A DNA stretch of 64,000 nt from Mageeibacillus indolicus UPII9-5 (GTDB lineage: Bacteria; Bacillota; Clostridia; Saccharofermentanales; Fastidiosipilaceae), in contig NC_013895.2 of NCBI RefSeq assembly GCF_000025225.2, forward strand, positions 992,001-1,056,000, written 5' to 3'. The notes below the pieces were generated by a model. That model saw only the letters and a list, made by a program, of their open reading frames with translations, was not told where the DNA came from and made no database searches. The position numbers were made by a program, and so were the translations under genes. Positions within the stretch are counted from its first letter, which is position 1; each line of letters begins with the position of its first letter. Below, piece by piece: positions 1 to 9,420 of the stretch.

Positions 1-950
1 TAAACCGACCAAGTAAGGCCATAACGTTCACGCCGGACGAGCGAATTGATCATCAGTTCAGGATTTATAATGTTCCTGTAACCACCGATAGCGATAAGTG
101 CAGGACGACAAAAATCCAAAAATAAAACTGCTTTTAAGCGGCCACGAGCTAATGTCGTCAGTACAACAAAAAAGCTGCCGGAAAGTTTTAGCCAACTGTC
201 AGTGGTCAAAAAATCTGTCAACAAAGTTTGGCACATGTTGGCTAAAAAGAATAAAATCAGCGAGGCTAAAGTAACCAAGCCAAGATGTGTCCTGACTGCT
301 CCAGCTGAAGCTCGCATGGCTTTCGGCAAAGAATAGTTATAGAAAATAATGTAAGGAGCCGTATAATATGTGTAAATCAAAAAAATTATTATCGGCAGCA
401 TGAACAAAAACGGGGAAATCAAAAAAACAGCTACGGTGATCACCAGGTAGCCGGCCAAGCGGCAAAGTTTGCCCATTTTAAACCCAGTAGTTAGGTGCGC
501 ACCAGTCTTTGCCATCTCGGCTTCACCAGTTTTGGCCAAAGTTAGAGTTGCTTCATTTGCCAATACGTCACCGTCTGACGTTTCTTGTTGATCTGAAACG
601 ATGGTATTTTTGCTTTCCTTGTCGGCATATTTCGGCATGCGGAAGTACAGGGCAATGTAAATCCAGCCGGCAATAATGCCTAGCACGTGCAAAAACATTT
701 GCCCGGCCAAGAAAATATAATTTCCTGGAGAAATAAGTGAAGCGAGTTGCGGTACATTACCAGTTTCCAAAGTTTCCTGCCAAACATTGGAGGTGAAAAA
801 CTTATTTAATTTCGTAAAATCAGGATCACCTATAGGATTAAAAATCAACCAAATATGGACACCTAAAAGTATGAGGAAAAGCAGCTGTACCGCCCGTTCT
901 GTCCGAATTTTGTAGATCTTCAATGCTTCAAACGCAAAAAATAAGCTCAA
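1..950 (-). CDS. Integral membrane protein, C-terminus cut by window edge
   Basis: An open frame of 316 codons runs from a TTG at 950 to the left window edge without a stop. The start is chosen because AAGGAG lies 7 nt upstream and no ATG precedes it. The product has about five hydrophobic stretches (near residues 20-37, 78-102, 165-205, 222-240 and 257-275). A polar loop of roughly 60 residues, rich in Glu, Thr and Ala, separates the second and third. I do not recognise the family. It is separated by about 170 nt from rdgB downstream of the neighbouring cluster, so it may be its own unit. Function is unknown; membrane location is inferred from hydrophobicity only. Confidence 0.7.
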   Translation of the reverse strand, partial: MSLFFAFEALKIYKIRTERAVQLLFLILLGVHIWLIFNPIGDPDFTKLNKFFTSNVWQETLETGNVPQLASLISPGNYIFLAGQMFLHVLGIIAGWIYIALYFRMPKYADKESKNTIVSDQQETSDGDVLANEATLTLAKTGEAEMAKTGAHLTTGFKMGKLCRLAGYLVITVAVFLISPFLFMLPIIIFLIYTYYTAPYIIFYNYSLPKAMRASAGAVRTHLGLVTLASLILFFLANMCQTLLTDFLTTDSWLKLSGSFFVVLTTLARGRLKAVLFLDFCRPALIAIGGYRNIINPELMINSLVRRERYGLTWSV

Positions 951-1120
951 TGCTCTTCTCCTTGTAAAGTTTTACCATGCATATAGCTGCCCTGTTATTA
1001 TAGCACAAGAAAAAGTACTAGAAATAACCTGTTTTCAATCAATTCTGCAGTCAGCAAGCCGCAACAGCAAGTAGCTAATCGGCGGTATCGCGTGAGGCCG
1101 CAAAAAATTCCAACATACAA

Positions 1121-1732
1121 TTACAATTTCAACTCGGCCAGCAATTTTGCCGTAGCCGCGCCGCGATGGGAAATTTTGTTTTTTTCTGTTTCACTAAGCT
1201 CGGCCATCGTACAACCGTAATGCGGCAAATAAAAGATAGGATCATAACCGAATCCATTTGATCCTGCCGTTTTATGGGCAATTAAGCCGTCACAGCGTCC
1301 TTCCATAATTTTTTCCTGCCCGTCCGGATAATGCAAAGCCAAAACGCAAACAAAATGAGCCGTCCGCGCCTCCTCAGGTACCTCTCGCAACAAAGATTGC
1401 AATTGTTTTATTTTGACATCGTAAGATGTTGTTTCCCCACAAAAACGAGCTGAATAAACGCCGGGAGCACCGTTTAGGGCATCAATACACAGGCCGGAAT
1501 CATCCGCTAAAATATAGTCATTTGGATAGAGCTTAGCCAAAGTGTGTAACTTAATCAAACAATTTTCTGTGAAAGTAGTACCTGTTTCCGGTATTTCTTC
1601 ATTAAGGTTAAGTTCGCTCAACGATATGACTTGAAACTTATCACCTAAAATTTTGGTGAATTCACGCAGTTTATTTCGGTTGTGAGTCGCTATTATCAGT
1701 CTGTTCACGTTTTGATTCATGTTTTGATTCAT
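1121..1732 (-). CDS. rdgB: XTP/dITP (non-canonical purine NTP) pyrophosphatase, RdgB/HAM1 family
   Basis: 203 aa, the usual family length. The enzyme hydrolyses ITP, dITP and XTP to monophosphates and keeps deaminated purines out of nucleic acid. Visible family motifs are the N-terminal ATHNRNKLREF (substrate and phosphate binding), LADDSGLCIDALNGAPGVYSAR near residue 75, and the C-terminal SHRGAA. The ATG at 1732 has GAGG 6-9 nt upstream. It begins inside the 3' end of the rsmF-like gene, an overlap of 62 nt, so the two are probably translationally coupled. Three 12-nt tandem repeats supply the first codons, giving the odd N-terminus MNQNMNQNVN and further in-frame starts at 1720 (ATG) and 1708 (GTG). 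Identification is firm; the exact start is less so. Confidence 0.93.
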   Translation of the reverse strand: MNQNMNQNVNRLIIATHNRNKLREFTKILGDKFQVISLSELNLNEEIPETGTTFTENCLIKLHTLAKLYPNDYILADDSGLCIDALNGAPGVYSARFCGETTSYDVKIKQLQSLLREVPEEARTAHFVCVLALHYPDGQEKIMEGRCDGLIAHKTAGSNGFGYDPIFYLPHYGCTMAELSETEKNKISHRGAATAKLLAELKL

Positions 1733-3392
1733 GTTTTACCTCACTTTCATGGGGGGAGCGCAATCTGCGCACCCAAGAATTAGGATATAAATTTTTCAGT
1801 ACTTCACTTTTTTCACGGTAAAGCCAGCCAAGCGGCTCCGATTCAGCCAGCAAAAGGACGTAAGTACGGCAAGGAATGGTCTGTAATTCGCTTTGATCCC
1901 AAATAATAGATTGTCCAGCGATGTAGGCCGTAATTCGTGAGTCGTCACGCGGCAAATTAAGGCAGTAGCGATATTCATTAGCAGCTATTGTCAAAGCCAG
2001 AGCATGGGATGGCACAAACTTGGCATTGCGTCCATCTTTGAACTCTCCTACCATTACCCCACGTTTCAGGACATGCAAAGTGGGAATCCGCAGCGCGGTT
2101 TGGGGTAAATAATGAAGGAAGTTTCTTTCGATATAAACAAATGGCACTGCATACCCGACAGCGGATAAATCAGGCTTACCAGGGTTATTTGCCGAATGAT
2201 AAGAATAAGAATTTAATTGCCAATTTTGTTGGCCCATTGGAGTAAAGTTCTCAGAAATAAATTTTTGGGCAGCGGCCAAAACAGCTGTTGGTTCGCTGTA
2301 ACCTTTTTTATCGCGGTGGGCAACGGCAGCTGTACTTACCCATCTTTTCGCTTGATTTACCTGGTCTTTGGCAACTTTTCCCCCTGCCACGCGAGCCAAA
2401 TTATTTGATAAATCTTCCTGATTTAGTTCACCATGCTTCGCTTCACCCGACTTGACTAGCAAAGCACAAAAATGCCCTTCTCCCCGAGCCAAATGCGGCC
2501 AAACTCTAAGGCAATTGGCCCAAGGTTGATCAGAATTATAATTCACGCCCCCACTTAATTCGGGGCATGGCTTAGGCAGACGATCGCGGAGTGGCGCCAA
2601 AGAAAATTCCGGTTTTTCCCGCAAGAACCGCCAAATAATCCCTTCATTCTCTTCCGGGTTGAAAGTGCAGGTAGAATACAAAATTTCACCTTTCGGCGCC
2701 AGCAAATCGGCTGCTTTCAGCAAAATATTCAGTTGCAAATCGGTCAAAGATCGTCCCTGATACTGGGTCCAAGCGGCAACCGCTCCTGGATCGCGGCCGA
2801 ACATTCCTTCGCCAGAACACGGCACGTCGGCCAAAATTTTATCAAATATGAATCCCGGATCCCGATTAAACTGCGCAGCATCTGCATTGGTCAGAACAAC
2901 ATTTTTTGCTCCCCATTGCTCTAAATTACGCAGAAGAACTTTGGCGCGCTCCAAGTTAATCTCATTAGCCAACAGCAGTCCTTGATTATTCATATCGGCG
3001 GCCAATTTAGTTGTTTTCCCACCCGGAGCTGCGCAAAGATCCAAAACCGCCATTCCAGGTTTCGCTTGCAGAAGTGCCGCTGGCAACATGGCACTAGCTT
3101 CTTGCAAATAAAAATAGCCTTGCAAATACTCCACAGTCTGAGCAGCGGCAAAGCCGGCCGGCAAATAATAAGCATCCTTCGTCCATGGCACTGGAACTAA
3201 TGGTGACAATTTGTATGAGCAGGCAAAATTTCTGGCCATTTCTTCAACCTCACCCTTGGTTGGGTTGAACCTTATGCCTGGCTTGGCTCCAGAACCAATC
3301 CCGGCTAAGAATTGATTGAATTCATCGCGTCGGCCGTCCGACTCGAACAAAGCTAACATTTTTTTGACAAACAAATCCGGTAAGTTAAGCAT
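1671..3392 (-). CDS. rsmF: NOL1/NOP2/Sun-family rRNA cytosine-C5 methyltransferase (RsmF/YebU-like)
   Basis: About 573 aa. It should transfer a methyl group from SAM to C5 of a cytosine in 16S rRNA. The SAM site DLCAAPGGKT is at residues 118-127, the PCSGEG motif with one catalytic cysteine at 191-196, and the TCT motif with the second cysteine at 241-243. A long C-terminal half matches the RsmF-specific extension and PUA-like region. The frame is open 20 codons further upstream, but the ATG at 3392 is preferred: it shares its A with the upstream stop codon, has GGGG just ahead, and gives the typical MLNLPxxF start. The last residues (KHESKHESKREQ) are encoded by the repeats that also start rdgB. 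The exact target base is inferred from the family only. Confidence 0.85.
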   Translation of the reverse strand: MLNLPDLFVKKMLALFESDGRRDEFNQFLAGIGSGAKPGIRFNPTKGEVEEMARNFACSYKLSPLVPVPWTKDAYYLPAGFAAAQTVEYLQGYFYLQEASAMLPAALLQAKPGMAVLDLCAAPGGKTTKLAADMNNQGLLLANEINLERAKVLLRNLEQWGAKNVVLTNADAAQFNRDPGFIFDKILADVPCSGEGMFGRDPGAVAAWTQYQGRSLTDLQLNILLKAADLLAPKGEILYSTCTFNPEENEGIIWRFLREKPEFSLAPLRDRLPKPCPELSGGVNYNSDQPWANCLRVWPHLARGEGHFCALLVKSGEAKHGELNQEDLSNNLARVAGGKVAKDQVNQAKRWVSTAAVAHRDKKGYSEPTAVLAAAQKFISENFTPMGQQNWQLNSYSYHSANNPGKPDLSAVGYAVPFVYIERNFLHYLPQTALRIPTLHVLKRGVMVGEFKDGRNAKFVPSHALALTIAANEYRYCLNLPRDDSRITAYIAGQSIIWDQSELQTIPCRTYVLLLAESEPLGWLYREKSEVLKNLYPNSWVRRLRSPHESEVKHESKHESKREQTDNSDSQPK

Positions 3393-4963
3393 CAGTACCC
3401 CATCATATAACATAGTTGAAAGATCTGTCGTTTCAAATTTTCTATGTGCCACGGATTTTTTACTCCTGCCACGGCTAGCCGATCTTTAAACAAATTATTG
3501 TTGCCATCTAAAACAAACGCTTGCAGCACCGCAAACAGTTTTTCCGTTTTGCCGTCCGATTGGTCTTGCAAAGTAAGCGCGGCAATCTGACCTAGAATAA
3601 GATCGGCCGTCTGCCCGGCATTGAGCCAGAAATTGCTTTTCAGTTCCCAGTGTCCGAAATCCGGATCAGCATCGGCTGCTGATTTTTCCGCTGCCGGGAA
3701 ATACCGCTGCAACAACTCATTTGATACCTCCGACCAGTTTAAATTAGGATCGGCATACAACCTTTCCTGGAACTCGCTTTGCATGGATAATTGCAAAATA
3801 TTAATAACAATTTCCCGCAAATACCAGTGACGAAACAAGTCAGCATCAGCGCCATAAAACACATTTAAATATGGCAAGGCTAAGTTAACCGAAGTGGCTG
3901 CTATAAATTCTTTGGCTTTGTCGTCCGGTAATATCTGAGGCGTGAACCGGTATTTTCCTGTCAAACTTTTGTAAGCCTGAAAAACACCAGCCTCACGCAA
4001 AAGGTCCAAGATAAAGAATGGTGTTTTTCTCGCTCGACCGCACAAAAATGGCTGAGCCGAAGCAGGCAAATAAAAACATTCCACGCCCTCAGACTTATCA
4101 GGCGAAGGCAAAATATCTACGAAACCGTCATGCCAGGCCCCTAAGATTTCGTCATTATGATAGCCGATCCGATTAAGAATAGAATTCAGCGCAAATATAA
4201 AATCGTATTCACCTGATACAACACTGTGCGTCAGCTGTTTAGTCAACGAAAGCCAAGATAAGTCATATGTCCGACTTGCAGAAACCAACTCAGTAGAAGC
4301 CTGCAAGGCTGGCAAAAAACGGACCAAATTCTCTCGCAGATATTCCCTTATTTCCGTAAAATTTTCGTAGGTAGGAAAAAACTCATCGTTGGCAAAAATA
4401 TAGTGCAGATAGTCGGGGAAATCAGCTTGGCGAGCTAGGCGGTTGCGAGCATCAGCCAATTTGCGGTAAGCAAGAATCAGCGCATTGACATCCCCCCGGT
4501 TAAACGAATCGCAAACCGCTTGAATGCAGGTTTGCTCGTCATTCCAAGCCGCTTGATTTGAACGATTAACGGTCAAATGTGCCCTCTGATTTTGCCAGAT
4601 AAATTTTTTACCCCAACGTTCTGCCAGTTTCGGCAAAGCAGATTTGGAACGCAGCCAGCCGTTGACGGAAAAAATCAGACGTTGTAAGCTCGGCTGGATC
4701 TGCTGCCAAAACAGATTTTCTCTGGCTAAAGTTACGTTATCTACATCCAGAGCCCATTTTATAGCTACCAAAGTTTGTTGCTCATTGAACTCATCCAACG
4801 TAGCCTGAAAGTCTTCAATGGTTTCACCAAGATTAGCCTCTTTATTCCATTTTTGTAGCCGACTCTTGATAACCTTCGCCCGCGATGCCAGCCGATGCAG
4901 ATCAGGCCGTTGGTAGACAAGCTCCTTAAAGGATTTAGATCTGTTAGCCGTTTCTTTCATCAT
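3392..4963 (-). CDS. M3 (oligoendopeptidase F)-like protein lacking the HExxH zinc site
   Basis: 523 aa. The layout follows M3B oligopeptidases: YQRPDL near the N-terminus, a helical block with LADARNRLA at 169-177 and FPDYLHYIF at 182-190, then PFLCGRARKTPFFI ahead of the catalytic helix. The downstream family block YLNVFYGADADLFRHWYL is at residues 365-382. Where the family has HExGHxxQAY this protein reads REAGVFQAY at 323-331, so both zinc histidines are replaced while the flanks are kept; a Glu at 352 could correspond to the third ligand. Zinc peptidase activity is therefore unlikely and a binding or scaffold role is possible. The gene overlaps argS by one base and rsmF by one base, within a tight operon. 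Fold assignment is by motif reading, without a search. Confidence 0.7.
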   Translation of the reverse strand: MMKETANRSKSFKELVYQRPDLHRLASRAKVIKSRLQKWNKEANLGETIEDFQATLDEFNEQQTLVAIKWALDVDNVTLARENLFWQQIQPSLQRLIFSVNGWLRSKSALPKLAERWGKKFIWQNQRAHLTVNRSNQAAWNDEQTCIQAVCDSFNRGDVNALILAYRKLADARNRLARQADFPDYLHYIFANDEFFPTYENFTEIREYLRENLVRFLPALQASTELVSASRTYDLSWLSLTKQLTHSVVSGEYDFIFALNSILNRIGYHNDEILGAWHDGFVDILPSPDKSEGVECFYLPASAQPFLCGRARKTPFFILDLLREAGVFQAYKSLTGKYRFTPQILPDDKAKEFIAATSVNLALPYLNVFYGADADLFRHWYLREIVINILQLSMQSEFQERLYADPNLNWSEVSNELLQRYFPAAEKSAADADPDFGHWELKSNFWLNAGQTADLILGQIAALTLQDQSDGKTEKLFAVLQAFVLDGNNNLFKDRLAVAGVKNPWHIENLKRQIFQLCYMMGY

Positions 4964-6699
4964 TACATTCTTTCAACTACCTGTATATTTAGGATGCTCA
5001 AACCTTGTTTCAAGGCGAAACAAGTGGCCATGGCCAATGCCAAACGAGAGGTACGTAGTTCACCTTCTGCCTTGAGTATCGGGCATTCAGTATAGAACTT
5101 ATTAAATGCATGTGCTACAGCATTGATCTGCTTAGCTAAAATTGACGGCTCATTATTTTTTAGCGCGTTATTAAAGGCCGCTGCAAGAGCTTCGATTTGC
5201 CGGCACAGGTTAAACTCACTCTCCTCGTTCAGGCTTCCGGCAGCCACTGCGGCCAACAGCTGTTCCTTAGCATTGACAACGCCAGCTTTACGCAACATGC
5301 TGTGGGCTCTCGCATAAGTGTATTGCAAATAAGGGGCGGTATCGCCCTCAAAGTTGAGCATCTCTTCCCAAGAGAATACAATGTCCCGCTCACGCCCGTT
5401 ACGCAGAAAAGCATATGTTACCGCACCTAAACCTACCTTTTCGGCTATGTCAGCCTGTTCAGCTTCTGACATGTCTTCATAGCGTTCCGCCGCGTTCTTA
5501 CGAATAATTTCAAAGGTTTTGGCTACTGCTTCACTCAAAAGATCTTCAAGGAAAATAACATCACCTTCCCGAGTGGACATTTTCCCCTCTGGGAATTTAA
5601 CTAAGCCAAAACCAACGTGTTCACAACGATCGGCACAATCGTACCCTGCTTTCTTAAGTACGGCAAATACCTGTCGAAAATGCAGAGCCTGAGGCGTACC
5701 TACCACATAAATATTTTTGTAAAAATGCCAAGTAGCATCGCGATACAATATCGCTGCCAAATCCCTTGAGGCATAAATTGTAGTCCCATCCGATTTTAAA
5801 ATTATACAAGGCGGTAACTTAAGGTCATCGAGCTGCACTACCTGAGCCCCGTCGCTTTCCACCATCAAACCCTTTTGCCTAAGCATCTCCACCACGGCCG
5901 GGATTTTATCGGAATAAAAACTTTCACCGTTATAATTATCGAATTTAATTCCCAAACGGTCATATACCCGATTGAATTCAACTAAACTCAAATCACGGAA
6001 TTTTTGCCACATGGCCTTTTCTTCAGGCCGACCTTCTTCCAAACATTTAAAGGCAAAACGCGCCTGATTTTCCAATTCAGGCTTTTCTTTGGCTTCTTTA
6101 TGGAATTTAACATATATGCGCAAAAGCTCTTTGATCGGATCGGTTTCCAAAGCCTTGGCATCACCCCAAAGACGATAAGCGACAATCAGCTTGCCAAATT
6201 GGGTACCATAGTCCCCCAAATGGTTCAACTTTACCACATTGTAGCCGGCGGTTTGGTACATATTGGCGATAACTTGACCCAAAATAGTGGTAAACGCATG
6301 TCCTATATGGAAAGGCTTAGCAATGTTTGGCGAAGAAAATTCAACCAAAACAGTTTTATCATGCAAATCGGCAGTTGGGAAAACGGCGTGGGGGTCGGTT
6401 AGCACTTTACCTATCGTCTCTTTTATATATGAAGAACGATTAAGGAAAAAGTTGAGATAACCTCCGGTTTGTCTTATTTCTGTCAGTTCCGGCAGTTTAC
6501 CAGCAATACCGCCAGCAAGTTCCGTTGCAATAACCGGCGGAGCTTTATGCATAGTTTTGGCCAGTTTAAAGCAAGGCAAAGCGTAGTCGCCTAAGTCGGT
6601 CTGCGGCGGTATCTCAATAAAAGCTTCCATCTCATCTGGCTGCATGTTACACAAAGCCGCCAATTCGACTGCAATGTGTTTTTTTATGTCTACACTCAT
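4963..6699 (-). CDS. argS: Arginyl-tRNA synthetase (class I)
   Basis: 578 aa, normal length. It charges tRNA-Arg with arginine. The N-terminal additional domain is followed by the class I HIGH motif at residues 131-134 (within SSPNIAKPFHIGHAF). The KMSTREG signature follows about 245 residues later and the anticodon-binding domain lies at the C-terminus, ending in VVERM. The ATG at 6699 has GGAGGACG upstream. No T-box motif is visible in the roughly 130 nt before it. The downstream gene starts at the argS stop codon (TAATG overlap), so argS, the M3-like gene, rsmF and rdgB look like one transcription unit. Confidence 0.97.
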   Translation of the reverse strand: MSVDIKKHIAVELAALCNMQPDEMEAFIEIPPQTDLGDYALPCFKLAKTMHKAPPVIATELAGGIAGKLPELTEIRQTGGYLNFFLNRSSYIKETIGKVLTDPHAVFPTADLHDKTVLVEFSSPNIAKPFHIGHAFTTILGQVIANMYQTAGYNVVKLNHLGDYGTQFGKLIVAYRLWGDAKALETDPIKELLRIYVKFHKEAKEKPELENQARFAFKCLEEGRPEEKAMWQKFRDLSLVEFNRVYDRLGIKFDNYNGESFYSDKIPAVVEMLRQKGLMVESDGAQVVQLDDLKLPPCIILKSDGTTIYASRDLAAILYRDATWHFYKNIYVVGTPQALHFRQVFAVLKKAGYDCADRCEHVGFGLVKFPEGKMSTREGDVIFLEDLLSEAVAKTFEIIRKNAAERYEDMSEAEQADIAEKVGLGAVTYAFLRNGRERDIVFSWEEMLNFEGDTAPYLQYTYARAHSMLRKAGVVNAKEQLLAAVAAGSLNEESEFNLCRQIEALAAAFNNALKNNEPSILAKQINAVAHAFNKFYTECPILKAEGELRTSRLALAMATCFALKQGLSILNIQVVERM

Positions 6700-6832
6700 C
6701 TAATCGTCCTCCAAGCAAATGTATCAAGCATATTTCAGCATATGCTATAATAATACCAAATTTGCTTGCAAGAAACGATAGTATGAAAAAAATTCAGATT
6801 TTCTTTAGGTTTTTCGCTTCAGCCTGCTAACT

Positions 6833-8284
6833 TCAATCTTTACGATTCAGGACGCCTTCGTACAACTCCTTATAGCATTCAGCCGACTTTTGCCAAGAAA
6901 CGTCTTTATGCATAGCGTTCTGCACCAGCCTGTCCCAAATATCCCTGCTGTCGTTGTACAGATCACAAGCGTTGCGGACAACATTTAGAAAATCGTGTGC
7001 ATTTATATTGGTAAAAGAGAACCCGTTTCCCTCCATCGTGTATTGGTTGTAAGGCGTAACCGTATCTTTTAAACCTCCTGTTTCTCGTACAACTGGCAAA
7101 GTTCCATAATTCATGGCGATAAGCTGCGACAAGCCGCAGGGTTCAAACAGTGATGGCATCAGGAAAATATCGGCAGCAGCATAAATCCGATGAGCCAGCG
7201 CATTGTCAAATGTCAGACAGGCTCTAATATTTTCTTTGAAGTAGCCGGCGCAAATTCTAGTGCCTTCTTCGTAGCGATGTTCGCCCGTGCCCAAAACTAC
7301 CACTTGAGTCGGAATACCAGCAATCTCTCCCAAAACCCGCAAAAGTAGATCCATTCCTTTTTGATCAACCATACGGGTAATCATTGCCAAGAGTGGGCGA
7401 TCAGGCTCTGCATTGAGTCCGAGTTCAGCCTGTAAAGCTGCTTTATTCGCCGCCTTGCCCTCTTTAACATCGGAAGACGAATACGTACGAACCAAATGGC
7501 TGTCCGTGGCTGGATTATATTCCCGGCAGTCAATACCGTTCAATATTCCCTTAAGTTTAAATGAGTAATATGACAAAACTCCATCCAATCCCTCGCCGTA
7601 ATACGGTTGCTTTATTTCTTCTGCATAAGTTGGTGAAACGGTCGTCACCTGATCGGCATAGACAATGCCAGCTTTCATCATATTCGGCACACCATCTTTG
7701 AGAATACCATAGTCATTCAAAAAAGCTGTCGATAAATCGCAGTAATCAGCTATTCTTTCAAAAGAATGAACCCCCTGATATTTAAGATTGTGGATCGTAA
7801 AAAAGCATTTAACTTGATTAAAATAACCATATGGATGATAATGCGCCTGCAGCAGAGCCGGTATCAGCCCTGTCTGCCAGTCATTGCAGTGAATAATGTC
7901 GGGAACGAAGTCCATTGCCGCCCCCATGGCCTCAAGCACCGCACGCTGAAAGAAACAATATCTTTCAATATCAAAATCATAGTCGAGATATATAGCGTCA
8001 TGACCAAAATAATATTCATTATCAATAAAATAATGCGTAACTCCGTTTAAATCCATTCTAAACAATCCACTGTACATGGTTCGCCAGCCAAGTTTAATCA
8101 TCGTCCAGCGCATAAATTTGAGATCGCACCCGTAATTGTCGCGAATCCTCTTATACAGGGGCATGATAACTCTGGTATCTACTCCCAGCTTATTTAGTGC
8201 CGCCGGCAGTGCTCCGGCAACATCTGCCAGGCCGCCAACCTTTGCCAAAGGTGCTACCTCGGCCGAAACGAACAATACTTTCAT
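6833..8284 (-). CDS. glgA: Glycogen synthase (ADP-glucose, GT5 family)
   Basis: 483 aa. It elongates alpha-1,4-glucan from ADP-glucose. The N-terminal KVGGL motif (residues 15-19) binds ADP-glucose, and the C-terminal GT-B half has PSLFEPCGLSQL with the conserved Glu, followed by RETGGLKDTV. The frame is open 37 codons further upstream, but the ATG at 8284 is preferred: GGAGGAAAAACGT precedes it directly and the protein then begins with the usual MKVLFVSAEVAPLAKVGGLADV. It is the last gene of the glycogen operon, 14 nt after glgD. No clear hairpin terminator follows. Confidence 0.96.
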   Translation of the reverse strand: MKVLFVSAEVAPLAKVGGLADVAGALPAALNKLGVDTRVIMPLYKRIRDNYGCDLKFMRWTMIKLGWRTMYSGLFRMDLNGVTHYFIDNEYYFGHDAIYLDYDFDIERYCFFQRAVLEAMGAAMDFVPDIIHCNDWQTGLIPALLQAHYHPYGYFNQVKCFFTIHNLKYQGVHSFERIADYCDLSTAFLNDYGILKDGVPNMMKAGIVYADQVTTVSPTYAEEIKQPYYGEGLDGVLSYYSFKLKGILNGIDCREYNPATDSHLVRTYSSSDVKEGKAANKAALQAELGLNAEPDRPLLAMITRMVDQKGMDLLLRVLGEIAGIPTQVVVLGTGEHRYEEGTRICAGYFKENIRACLTFDNALAHRIYAAADIFLMPSLFEPCGLSQLIAMNYGTLPVVRETGGLKDTVTPYNQYTMEGNGFSFTNINAHDFLNVVRNACDLYNDSRDIWDRLVQNAMHKDVSWQKSAECYKELYEGVLNRKD

Positions 8285-8298
8285 ACGTTTTTCCTCCT

Positions 8299-9405
8299 CT
8301 AAACTATGGCACCTTTGCCTACTACTACCGGATAAGCTTCCTGTCCTGTTAACGTTATACCAGGCTTGATGTGAACATTTTTGTCGATTATACAATTTTC
8401 CAAATTACAATTCTCGCCAATAAACGAATTCTGAAAAATAATACAGTTGCGCAGTTTAGCTCCCGACGCCACCGTGACTCCGCGGAAAAGCAGCGAATCC
8501 TTTAAGTCCCCCTCAATAACACAGCCGTCGGAAATCATGCAGGACACAACTCTGCTTTCATTGCTGTAATATGTTGGCGACTCATCCTTTACCTTAGTAT
8601 AAACCGGCTGATCGGAGCCAAAAACCGCTTTACGCCCGGCCGGCGTTAAAGTTTTCATGGTCGCAGCAAAATAACCATGCACAGAGTGTATGCGCATCGC
8701 CATACCTTTAAACTCATAGCCACGTATATTCAAGCTATCGTTCAGCTGCATGAAACTAATGAAATCGACACCTGCCACTCCCCGGCTTAAATTGTCCTGT
8801 AAAATGCTGAGCAAAAGCTCACGTTCAATGACCATTACGTCCATAAAACATTTTCGCATTCCGCTCAAATTCTTCGGATTCAGCAGAAATCCTTTGAGTT
8901 TGTTCTTGCGATCAAATTCAAGCACGATGTTCGGCTCTTCAAAATCGGTAGTTTCTTTAGAAAAAAGAAGCGTTATATCAGCACCGGATTGTTCGTGCGA
9001 ATCAACCATTTGATTAAATTGCAAATTAAAAATAACAGAGCTACCGCCAATAACAACATGTTTACGCTTGCTGAAACGCAAAAAATTTATGATGGCACTT
9101 AGATCATTAAGCCCGTTATATGTGTCCGAAATAAGATATGGCGTCAAAATAGATAGGCCAGGAGACTTACGGTCAAGATCCCACGGGCTTCCCGTTCCAA
9201 GATGATCCATCAACGATTTATATTTATTGAAAGTTGAAACACCGATATTTTTTATTCCGGTATTCACCATATTAGAAAGCATAAAGTCAATGATACGATA
9301 ACGGCCGCCAAACGGCACGGCGGCAAGCGCACGCGGCAAAGTTAATTCGCCGAGTTGTATCTTTTTATCATCAGCAAAAATCAAGCCGACTGCATCAATA
9401 AACAT
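8299..9405 (-). CDS. glgD: GlgD, non-catalytic subunit of ADP-glucose pyrophosphorylase
   Basis: 368 aa, a paralogue of GlgC. The nucleotidyltransferase fold is evident from PFGGRYRIIDFMLSN and SPWDLDR. The N-terminal GGxGxRL nucleotide loop of GlgC is replaced by a sequence reading FADDKKIQLGELT, as expected for the regulatory GlgD type of Firmicutes. A left-handed beta-helix region with repeats such as NCIIFQNSFIGENCNLENCIID forms the C-terminus. In characterised Firmicutes GlgCD complexes, GlgD raises GlgC activity (family knowledge). It sits 15 nt after glgC and 14 nt before glgA. Confidence 0.93.
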   Translation of the reverse strand: MFIDAVGLIFADDKKIQLGELTLPRALAAVPFGGRYRIIDFMLSNMVNTGIKNIGVSTFNKYKSLMDHLGTGSPWDLDRKSPGLSILTPYLISDTYNGLNDLSAIINFLRFSKRKHVVIGGSSVIFNLQFNQMVDSHEQSGADITLLFSKETTDFEEPNIVLEFDRKNKLKGFLLNPKNLSGMRKCFMDVMVIERELLLSILQDNLSRGVAGVDFISFMQLNDSLNIRGYEFKGMAMRIHSVHGYFAATMKTLTPAGRKAVFGSDQPVYTKVKDESPTYYSNESRVVSCMISDGCVIEGDLKDSLLFRGVTVASGAKLRNCIIFQNSFIGENCNLENCIIDKNVHIKPGITLTGQEAYPVVVGKGAIV

Positions 9406-9420
9406 AGTATCCTCCCAGTT

